Made by a program: the position numbers and the translations under genes
Shown here: positions 55,604 to 64,000 of the stretch, in pieces
Position numbering within the stretch: position 1 is the first letter of the stretch
Layout of the letters: each line of letters begins with the position of its first letter
The notes under the pieces: model-generated
The model's input: only the letters and a program-made list of their open reading frames with translations
Told to the model about the DNA's origin: nothing
Databases searched by the model: none
From: Macrostomum hystrix
Lineage: Eukaryota > Platyhelminthes > Macrostomidae
Direction of reading: 5' to 3'
Length of the DNA: 64,000 nucleotides
Assembly: GCA_950097015.1 (NCBI GenBank)
Contig: CATNEN010000002.1
Span: forward strand, 8,509,501-8,573,500

Positions 55604-57388
55604 ATGTCGCTGCCCCTGCCGATGTCGCCAGAGGCTGCTGCAGCGGCCGCCGCTGCTGTCGGAGTTCGCGCCTCGGCGGCCGCCTTGCAGCTGCTGCTGA
55701 TGTTGCTGGCAGCGGATCTAGCCTCCCGCTGGTCTCAGCAGGCCGCCGCGGCCCTGACCACTGCGGCCTCCGCCTCCCCTTTGACCGCCGCGTCAAGCCT
55801 TGGCCGGGACTACTCGCTGCGCAGCTGCGGCGAGACTCTCTCCCTGGGCGGTCTGGACTGGGCCAGCGTCACCTGGGAGCCTCCCGGCGGCCAGTGCAGC
55901 CTGACCGTGCTGCCCGGGGGCAAGCGGCGAGTTCTGGCCTGGCGCAAAGGCTCCGCGCGGTTCACCCCAGCCTCTGCCTGCTTTATTGACCTGTACAGGT
56001 GGCTCTGCCTGCCTGAGCAGCCGCACTGCAACACGCTGGTGTTCTCCAGTGACCAGCACCAGCCAGGCTCCCTGCTGGAGCCTCCGCCTGCCACCGACCC
56101 GGTGGGCATCAACCTTGGCGAGACCGACTATGTCAGGGTAAGTTGGCGATCCCAATGGGGTCTCTTCCGCCTGGGAATCCCTTCTGAATGAGATCTCTTC
56201 TAAATGGGTATTCTTCCTTAATCGGATTTCTTCCTAATGTGATTCTTTCCATTAACGCTTTCCAACGGAATCAACTTCTCAATGGGATATTTTTCCAAGT
56301 TTATTTCTTCCCAAAGGGGGTCTCTTCGTAATGGGAATCTCTTTCCAAAAAAATCTCCTCCTGATAACAATCTCTCGCCAATGGGATCTTCTTTACAATG
56401 GGATCTGTTCCTAATTTGAATCTGTTCCTAACGTTATCTCTCTCTCTCTCTTTCTTACTCTTCCCAGATTGGATCTCTTCCCAATCGGATCTCTTTCGAA
56501 TGTGATTTCTTTCCAATGGGATTTCTATTCCATGGCATCTCATCGCAATTTGGTGTATTCCCAATCGGATCTATTGGGAATCTCTTCCCGAATTTCGAAG
56601 GGATTTCATTTCAAATCTCAAAGGAATATTTTTCTAACGGATTCTCTTTGGAATAAACATCCTGAGTCTTACTCAGTGATCCCATGGGATATTTTATAAA
56701 ACCCAAATAGGGTTATCTTCGCGATGGACTTTACCAGAGGTCACCTTACTCTGCCCCCCACACCCGTCGCCTGCAGCTGATGTACTGCGGCTCGGGTGGC
56801 ACAGTCCTCTACCTGCAGGTTGACGATGGCAGCGGGGCCGGTAATGCTGGATACTCCAACGTAGCCTCGGAAGCAGGCGACAGCAGCTACCCGGTGCTTC
56901 TCAGTTTTATCCTACCAACCCTGCTAGTTGCCATAGCAACCGCCGCCGCCATAGTCATCATCGGAGTATGCGCTAGACGGCGCCGTTTGAAAAGGCGTCA
57001 AAATCGACGCTGGCGACGCTCACAGGCGCCGCCGAGCTACGACGAGTGCGTCGGAGTCGCACCGGCCGTCTGGCAGCGTCGGGTCGATCAGGGGAAGCCG
57101 GGATCCTCCCTGACCGCCCAGCAGCCGGAGCCGCAGGGCCCGCAGCCGCCGCCCTACGAGCTGGCCGTGGCCACCATCAGCCTGGGCCGCATGCCGGTGG
57201 TCGAGTCCTCCATCTCCAGTCTCCAGCGTGACAATCCGGCCTTCGAGGCTGGCGATGACGACCAACTGGCTGGCGAGTCGGCCAGCGTCCGGATGGCCGT
57301 CGGGCGCGGCATGCGGGCTCAGTATTCCAGGAATTCTATGCTTATCGCTCAGGGAGCCGGCAGGTGCTGCCGCGTCACCCAGGTCTGA
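55604..57388 (+). CDS. Single-pass membrane protein with two PPxY motifs
   Basis: Two exons, 55604-56137 and 56777-57388, joined in phase 0, about 381 residues from the first ATG. A hydrophobic N-terminal segment (ALQLLLMLLAADLA) probably acts as a signal peptide. The ectodomain has about six cysteines and a weakly CUB-like pattern (SCGETL, then QCSLTVL). The membrane helix (ILPTLLVAIATAAAIVIIGV) is followed by an Arg-rich stop-transfer. The cytosolic tail has APPSYDE and PPPYEL, two PPxY motifs that usually bind WW domains of NEDD4-type ubiquitin ligases or YAP-like proteins. Start uncertain: the frame is open upstream without ATG, so a 5' exon is possible. Family not recognised. Confidence 0.7.
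56165..56700. repeat. Degenerate about 18-bp array in an intron
   Basis: Diverged copies of aatgggatctcttccc and aatcggatttcttcct fill the intron of the PPxY gene. Copies are much more diverged than in the other arrays. Confidence 0.75.
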
Positions 57389-57662
57389 CAGCCGATGCGA
57401 GCTTTCCTAGAAATGACCAGCCTTTCCGTTTCTAAGAATGATAAAATTTTCTCCTAATTTATGCAGCTGTATCTAGCTCACCTGCTGCTGTGAATCGAAA
57501 CATTTTTTGTAAATGAAAAATTTTCTGCTGCTCGGAACAAATTCCTGCTGTCAACAGAATGCTGTTGCTCTATTATAAGTCATGCTGTGCGGTTTTTTCC
57601 AAATCTGTGAAGTTACTAATTACTCGTACATTATGTTGCTCTTAGGTAAAGAGCGAAGTTAA
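57389..57662. other. 3' flank of the PPxY gene
   Basis: AT-rich, nothing recognised. Confidence 0.4.
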
Positions 57663-58440
57663 TATAGCTTTTTTGCGTTCAAGTTGAGAAAATTTGCTTT
57701 TAATTCAAGTGAGCATGGCCACACTGGCTGCAAGTGGCGGCTGGCAGAGATGTCTATGGTAAAAAGTGGGGGTCTCGCTGTGGGCCAAAACCGTTTTTTG
57801 CGTTCAATTTGAGAACCATAGACATTGCCTTTGCACGAAGAACCATAAACCATGCCTTATCAGAGAATTTCCAACGAGAAGTATGACTTGATTGTGTCGG
57901 CACGTGGTGGGAAGAAGCACGTAAAGTTGACTGACCAAATTGTGGAATTCCTGATCAACCGGGTTGAACAAAATCCGCTGCTGACACTGTTGCCTTGGTT
58001 TGTGAGAAATTCTCCAGATTATATCGACCAGCGCCGACAGTTTGCTCAATCGGCCATGGAGCTCCCAGAGCCAATGCACGTCATCTACCTGGATGAGTGC
58101 GGAATTAACCTCTGGACGTCCAGGCAGCAGGGTCGAGCACCACGTGGAGCCCTAGTTCGAAGGGCCAGCTGATTAACAGAGTTGCTGACACCCTGGAGGC
58201 TGATGAGAACTGCGATGAGCACAGCGGGGCTGGGGTGCCACCTGCACATGCTGGGCGTGTGCTGCTGAAAACGCTGCCTCCATATTCACCGTCTGAACAG
58301 TGAAATCATCCTGTAATCCAATCCAATTTCAGGATTGTTCATTTTAGAGACGTTTCGCCTTTGATCGCCTGGGATCTATCTGTCAGTTAAATAGTTTTTT
58401 TCAACTCAGCGCGATCTTAAATTAAACGCAAAAAGCTATA
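57663..58440 (+). mobile_element. Tc1/IS630-like transposon with TIRs, transposase deleted
   Basis: Terminal inverted repeats start tatagcttttttgcgttcaa on the left and, on the complement of the right end, tatagctttttgcgtttaat. The ends abut TA dinucleotides, as expected for Tc1/mariner insertion. A second left-type repeat lies near 57791 (ttttttgcgttcaatttgag). The frame 57852-58172 has an N-terminal DNA-binding-like part and the DDE_3 stretch VIYLDECGINLWTSRQQGRA. After a deletion, LKTLPPYSPSEQ appears near 58275. The catalytic core is interrupted, so it is not autonomous. Confidence 0.82.
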
Positions 58441-60718
58441 TAAGTATATTTGAGTTCTAACCCTTGCGCATCATTTATTTACACTTGATCCTTGTTTATG
58501 AAATTGATTCTCTAGTTTTGTCTCAATCATTCAGAGATGGAATCGTGCTCAGTTCGTACTACTTACTATATTATCCCACGTCAGTAGTATCGCAGCTAAT
58601 TTTAATCGCACAGCAGATTTTCACTGCTGCAATGAGCATTCTGGCTGATCTTCGATTTCGCAGTTTGTTATTCGTTTATTTTTTCATCTTCATGTAGGTC
58701 ATTCTTTTCATGACAATGTTCCAGAGGCTTAACCATACTTTTGAGCACATTGGGGTCGTATTCAAATCAAAATGTCACTACTCATTCGCATTTTCTTATC
58801 GCATCAGAGCACAGGTGTTACCGCTTTGTCATGACTTGCTTTTGCTCCTGATATTGGCACCTAACACTAGGCTTGATTCTCGAGCTGTCGACTCTAAGCA
58901 GTTTTTTCTGTTCCTTTTGTTTGTTGCTCACCGTTTTCTGCGTCTCGTTTCAAATTTTAATCAACTTGTGTACACACGCTGAGCTGGCTGAACCAATACA
59001 GACTACTATTAGTAGCACTGCCGCATTCCGCCGCTGTCCTGACTGAAATGTCTCCATGCAAGTTAAGCCAAAGCTTCGCTCACCTTCGCTCAGCCAAATG
59101 CTTGACTGACTTATTATTTATATTCTGCAATGGCGAGCTGGGTTGTAACCCGGGCCTGACAATTGCTCTGGCCACTTTCTTGACTTCCTGGCAGCAGCTC
59201 ACTAATTGATGGAACTGGAGCTGCACCTGCGACTTATCGAACTACAGGTGTTAGTCACTTGGCGATGTGATTGAGCTCTCATCCAATATGGCTGTCAGCA
59301 GGCTTTTCATTGGTCGCATCCGCTCTCTATTGCCTAGTACGGCTAACGGATTTCTCCTTAATTCGATTTCAACTCGCGCCCATCGCTGAGCTGGCTTCCG
59401 GTTTCCGTTACTTGCAGCCACCTGCTGCTGTCACAGTTGCTCGGACTTGCCGCTCTTCGTTGAAGTTGAATTGTTGACACCGCTGGCGCATGGGTTTCGT
59501 GCTTGATACATTCGATATACCAATAATCAACCACGGTCACCCCCTGCTTCATGTTTTTTAATGCGGGTCCTTAGCCCAGCCTTCACAAATGACTCATATT
59601 TCGTCTCTTACATTGAATCGTTCTAGTGCATTCTAAACTCAAGACAAGAGTGACAGTTGGCGAGCTGCTCACAACATTCTCTCAGGAGTCCGCTGCTTAT
59701 TTGAGCACTGTAAATAAGGTCTTCACGCTCTGCGTCGTCATCGCGTTGATGAGCATTGCAACAGGAGCGGAAAGAGAGCACGCTGTTTGTCTTCGGTTGC
59801 GAGTTGAGTAAGAACTCATTGTGATCGGATGAGCTCCAGCAACCAAGAAAGCGAGGCGAGTATGCAGTGCTCGGTGCTCGTCTCGTGACTTTAGTCACGC
59901 CTGTTTGGCCCGGGTTAAGGCTGCACGGCAAAGTTTTTTTTGGCGAAAGTAGCAAGCCCGGGCCCTACAAAAAGTTGCTCTTTGCCTGGCAGCCAGGCAG
60001 GGGAATTGGGGAATATAGATTAGAGAAACTCATCCCGATGCTCTCTAAGCCCGCATGGGTAGCAGGAAGTCAGACTGAGCGGCTTAAGAGCCGGTGACGT
60101 CTCACACTATCCAGGAGAGTCGGATCTTGAAGGCATCGTGTGGCCTAATGACATCTCGACAATGAATAAGTTCTGCAATTAGCCTTGGCCTCTGTCGCTT
60201 CCGCAAGCCCACGCATTCGGGCAAAGGTCCGGAACTTCGGTTGGCTTCTGCGTTTGATTCTCGCGGTGGGCAATTAGCAGAGCACCGGTTGCAGGCAGCC
60301 AGATGTTCTCATAACTCTGATGCAACATTTTTTCGAGGGCATTGATAATAAATCTATATTTGCACACAATACGTATTTGTTGGTCAGAACAATTACCGAG
60401 TTGCAAGTCAAAGGTCGCTTCGAATCATTTTTGACGCATGTTTTTAAGTCGACACAACTTTGCGAGGGACTCTGCCATCATGGAACGCATGGGGCAGCCA
60501 ATGAATCACAAACAATCTAGGCTTTGCCAAGACTGCATCTATTCTACACATCAAAATATATTTGATTGACAAAAGATGGACTGTAACAGATTGATAAGAA
60601 GTTTGGGTTGTAAGGGAGCTAGGAAATGTTAAATTGCAATTCTGCCGATTCGGTGTCTGACAGCTCAGATGACCGCGCACTCAAGCTGGCAGCCTCGTTT
60701 CGCCTGCCAATTCCGTAG
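58441..60718. other. Intergenic, no gene supported
   Basis: Several open frames of 60-110 codons lack domains, splice context or signal peptides. No arrays. This 2.3-kb stretch may contain unrecognised exons. Confidence 0.35.
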
Positions 60719-61342
60719 CTATTTAGCGAGCTCGGTTTGAAGTTTCTCTTCGTAAATGCTTGACATGTCTTCGCCAGACCTCTTGCCGAACATTCCACCG
60801 TTGAATCTCTTGCCGAACATTCCACCGTTGAATCTCTTGCCGAACATTCCACCGTTGAATCTCTTGCCGAACATTCCACCGTTGAATCTCTTGCCGAACA
60901 TTCCACCGTTGAATCTCTTGCCGAACATTCCACCGTTGAACCGCTTGCCGAACATTCCACCGTTGAATCTCTTGCCGAACATTCCACCGTTGAATCTCTT
61001 GCCGAACATTCCACCGTTGAATCTCTTGCCGAACATTCCACCGTTGAACCGCTTGCCGAACATTCCACCGTTGAATCTCTTGCCGAACATTCCACCGTTG
61101 AATCTCTTGCCGAACACTCCACCGTTGAATCTCTTGCCGAACATGCCGCCATTGAATCGTTTTCCGTAAAAATGTTCAGCATCCAGGTCATTGGATGTTT
61201 CCATGTCATGCCGTACAAAGTCTGCATTGTCATCAGCCTTGACTTTGTGCTGTTTGGTGCAAGAGCCGATTGAGAACAGTGCGACAATGAGCAGCGCAGG
61301 CAGCAGGCAGCCGCATTTGTCAATCCTTCCAGACAGCCGCAT
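60719..61342 (-). CDS. Neuropeptide precursor, 14 copies of FNGG(M/V)F-amide
   Basis: One exon, 207 residues from ATG. The signal peptide core is LLPALLIVALFSIGSC. An acidic spacer (about residues 30-56) leads to HFYGKR, and then residues 63-188 are fourteen tandem FNGGMFGKR units; the second has Val in place of Met. Each unit ends in Gly-Lys-Arg: the dibasic site is cut by prohormone convertases and Gly gives the C-terminal amide, so the predicted mature product is FNGGMF-amide. The peptide before the first unit would end in HFY-amide. A 19-residue acidic tail follows. Units are 27 bp with almost no synonymous variation (two Arg codons), as in a recently homogenised array. I cannot assign it to a named neuropeptide family. 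The antisense Pro-rich frame and one shifted frame are artefacts. Confidence 0.93.
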   Translation of the reverse strand: MRLSGRIDKCGCLLPALLIVALFSIGSCTKQHKVKADDNADFVRHDMETSNDLDAEHFYGKRFNGGMFGKRFNGGVFGKRFNGGMFGKRFNGGMFGKRFNGGMFGKRFNGGMFGKRFNGGMFGKRFNGGMFGKRFNGGMFGKRFNGGMFGKRFNGGMFGKRFNGGMFGKRFNGGMFGKRFNGGMFGKRSGEDMSSIYEEKLQTELAK

Positions 61343-62635
61343 TCTTTAGCTAACTGTGATCTCCTATAGCTCAGGGATGGGACAGTTGAGCACTCAGGTG
61401 GTGTCGAGTTCCGAATCGTTCAGTATTTTAATAAATTCACAGGAATCGAGGAAGGGGCGGCTATTGCAGGTGAGAAATTAAGGAGAAAAATTCGATTGGG
61501 AAAGATTGGACGATTGAGTTGCAGCCTTTTCGAGCCAGCTATAAAACACACCGCATTGGCTGCTTCAATCCCAACGAATGATCTGCTGGCAGCAGTTGTT
61601 GGCCATGTAAGCCAATAGCAAACTTGTGTAATTCTTGGATATTGCATGCAATTCATCAAAATTGATAAGTTGAGTGACGTACTAGTATACCAATTTTTAT
61701 GTTTATTTTATAGAAATAAAGTTTACACCTGTCCCTATTGGGTCGGATGTGCAGCCGACAGTAAAGTCACAGCTATTGCGAGGTCCATCTGAAAGTTGAG
61801 CGAGATCCTCGCTCAATTACCCCAGCTAATTCTGGTACCCATGCAGCTGAGTGAACTGACGCAAAGTGGAGTTAATTGTCACCAGATCCTTGCAAACTCA
61901 AAGTATTGTATATTAGATCCCTGCAGCATATGCTGGCACCAGAAGACACATGACAGCCTAGGCCCTGTGTGTAGAAGCTCCCTTTGTACGATCTTTTTAA
62001 GATGTTTGTAAAAATCAAAAGGCGATAATTCAAAGCCCGCTATGCAACTGGCTCGCGTAGGACACTTTCTAAGAAAAGTCTAAGAGTCCGGAGGAAAAGG
62101 AGCTAGGGAGGGAGCTAGGGAGGGATGCAGACGTGTGAGGATCCAAGCAGCTGCGTGCAGCGCCTTTGACCGCGAAAGGCAGGAACTGATACAGCTGCTG
62201 TTGCCAGCCTGCAGCCTCTGTGATCTCATAGGCCGCCTCTGGCACTTAGCAACAGTGCACTGCTGGGTCCGGCTGCTCAGAACCACCTGCAGCTACTCTC
62301 CGAGTGTCTCCCTCGACTTACTTTTACCTTAACGGAAAGGCCAGTTAAGCACAAACAACTAACATAATGTAGCATTCATCATGGTTCAAAAATGTTATTC
62401 AAAACAAACAGCTTTTTGTTTTGATAAATCGAAGCAGTACTTTTCATTGTTACGACTTTCTTTATAACGTTTGGTTTCAAACTCAGGTTGACCGAAACTC
62501 GCGTATTTAATTCCGAATCTAAAATTATTCCTGTGCTACAGCGATAAGTTCTTACTTAGCCAAACACATCAGTTCCTAACTTTAAGTCCTTAGTTTAATC
62601 CAGAAGATTTATTTTCTAATCCAGTTCATCATTTC
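61343..62635. other. Upstream of the neuropeptide gene; SINE remnant
   Basis: Likely promoter of the neuropeptide gene. At 61810-61870 ccccagctaattctggtacc and the following bases resemble minus-strand SINE family B (compare 7660-7720). No gene supported. Confidence 0.45.
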
Positions 62636-62639
62636 CTAA

Positions 62640-63290
62640 TCCAGATCCATCAGTTTCTAATTCAGATCCATCAGTTTCTAATCCAGATCCATCAGTTTCT
62701 AATCCAGATCCATCAGTTTCTAATCCAGATCCATCAGTTTCTAATCCAGATCCATCAGTTTCTAATCCAGATCCATCAGTTTCTAATCCAGATCCATCAG
62801 TTTCTAATCCAGATCCATCACTTTCTAATTCAGATCCATCAGTTTCTAATCCAGATCCATCAGTTTTTGGTCCAGATCCATCAGTTTCTATTTCAGATCC
62901 ATCAGTTTCTATTTCAGATCCATCAGTTTCTAATCCAGATCCGTCAGTTTGTAATTCAGATCCATCAGTTTCTAATCCAGATCCATCAGTTTCTAATCCA
63001 GATCCATCAGTTTCTAATCCAGATCCATCAGTTTCTAATCCAGATCCGTTAGTTTCTAATCCAGATCCATCAGTTTCTAATCCAGATCCATCAGTTTCTA
63101 ATCCAGATCCATCAGTTTCTATTTCAGATCCATCAGTTTCTAATCCAGATCCATCAGTTTCTAATCCAGATCCATCAGTTTCTAATCCAGATCCATCAGT
63201 TTCTAATCCAGATCCATCAGTTTCTAATCCAGATCCATCAGTTTCTAATCCAGATCCATCAGTTTCTGGTCCAGATCCATCAGTTTATTA
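62640..63290. repeat. 21-bp minisatellite
   Basis: About 30 copies of a unit with gatccatcagtttctaatcc. A few units read atttcagatcc or ggtccagatcc. The unit gives a seven-residue repeat frame, which is an artefact. Confidence 0.95.
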
Positions 63291-63353
63291 TTAAGGTGGA
63301 TAATTAAATAAAAAAGTTTATTGTCCAGGCATTTCGCAAACCTCTTAGCAACA

Positions 63354-63569
63354 ATGGAAAGTAGTTTGAAGTCGGCCAGTTCTGAGCACTCTAATCATGA
63401 GTACACTGAGCTGGCAGCTGGGGTCCCAGATTTATTGGTTTCGTGCGGTCTGACCGTCCAAACGAGCCACATAAAGCGAGGCCGCCCAGACGCTCCCAAA
63501 GTCGGAGGCAGATCAGAAGAAATAAAATCCCAGCTCGCCGGTCATTCCAGGCCCAGCCGTTTCCGCTAG
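63354..63569 (+). CDS. Possible first coding exon, unrecognised
   Basis: After an acceptor-like ttattgtccag at 63318-63328 an ATG opens a frame of 71 codons (MESSLKSASSEHSNHEYTEL at its start), with no domain. It could be the first coding exon of a gene running out of the window. The remainder to 64000 shows nothing recognised. Confidence 0.25.
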   Translation: MESSLKSASSEHSNHEYTELAAGVPDLLVSCGLTVQTSHIKRGRPDAPKVGGRSEEIKSQLAGHSRPSRFR

Positions 63570-64000
63570 CAGACGGGGCAGCAGACAAAGGAGGGCACAG
63601 AAGGACTCCGGGCCGCTGTCGCGATTAATAGCGGGGAGCCACAGTGCAGGTCAGCACTCAGCCTGCCAGAGCAGCACGGCCCGGCAGTTAATGCTGGAGC
63701 CAGAAAGTATGAGAAGCTAAAAGTTTCTTCTTCATAAGCTGAGCAAGGCTGTAAAAAAGCATTGGCTAGCATTCTGCTTTGTTGCGTGTGAGACCAAAGT
63801 TTCGCCGAGACAACCGGTAGAGTGAAGAGTAAAGCCAGAGCTATAAAAGATTTAGCTGAACTTCAAATATGATTGCAATACGAGCTAATACGAGCTATTA
63901 ATTTAGGCGACTGAACTGCTGCAGCTCTAGCGACAGTTATTGTTGACGAAATATTCTAGCTGCATTCAAAGCTGCGATTCCTGCTGCGATTCTAGTTGCA

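Noticed and set aside
59623-59955. 110-codon minus-strand frame
   Set aside because: No recognisable domain or signal peptide; overlaps another chance frame on the plus strand.
60756-61323. Pro/Leu-rich plus-strand frame and a Cys-rich shifted minus-strand frame across the neuropeptide repeats
   Set aside because: Shadows of the 27-bp coding repeat; only one frame has a signal peptide and GKR processing sites.

Overview
This window is nuclear DNA from an animal, most likely an invertebrate. The genes are split by many introns with GT-AG borders. The recognisable proteins are metazoan families: a carbonic anhydrase-related protein, IAP proteins, legumain, a SIKE/FGFR1OP2 coiled-coil protein, an F-type lectin and an amidated-neuropeptide precursor. 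The transposons (P/THAP, Merlin, Tc1/IS630-like, Ty3/gypsy, Penelope, tRNA-derived SINEs) fit a repeat-rich invertebrate. A flatworm or another spiralian is a guess; nothing here fixes the phylum. Exon borders were placed by hand from splice signals, reading phase and family alignment from memory, so they are models.

Layout. 0.5-4.1 kb (+): carbonic anhydrase-related gene with minisatellites in its introns. 4.9-9.5 kb (-): two BIR-UBA-RING IAP genes and a decayed third RING end. 10-12.4 kb: a dispersed 16-bp minisatellite flanking a broken THAP/P-type transposase. 13.25-16.57 kb (+): complete 10-exon legumain with SINEs in and after it. 19.2-20.1 kb (-): secreted PAN-like/F-type lectin protein. 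20.8-30.2 kb: mostly repeats (gypsy relic, 26-, 21-, 16- and 11-bp arrays, endonuclease fragment of a LINE, long palindrome) around one intact ORF with a parvovirus-type phospholipase A2 domain. 30.6-32.1 kb: 45-bp minisatellite with a possible founder unit beside it. 32.6-34.2 kb (+): DUF2431 Rossmann-fold gene. 34.4-36.1 kb: three arrays, one made of CAGGTG E-boxes. 36.9-38.0 kb (-): secreted PAN-like/LamG-like protein. 38-43 kb: AT-rich, with a Penelope GIY-YIG remnant and a GTAACG-rich element. 43.2-46.4 kb (+): unrecognised multi-exon acidic protein. 48.8-50.2 kb (+): SIKE/FGFR1OP2 gene with a GC-AG intron and a broken partial copy at 52.6-53.3 kb. 51.1-51.9 kb: SINE split by a foldback MITE with target-site duplication. 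54.4-58.4 kb: Merlin fragment, PPxY membrane protein, Tc1/IS630-like element with TIRs. 60.7-61.3 kb (-): precursor with fourteen copies of an amidated hexapeptide.

The genes do not form a pathway; they are neighbours in a repeat-dense region. The dominant feature is the number of unrelated minisatellites (more than 20, unit 9-45 bp), many lying inside introns. Arrays whose unit is a multiple of three produce long false ORFs. The most striking single item is the neuropeptide precursor, followed by the IAP pair (nearly identical last exon, strongly diverged preceding exon), the nested MITE and the E-box array.
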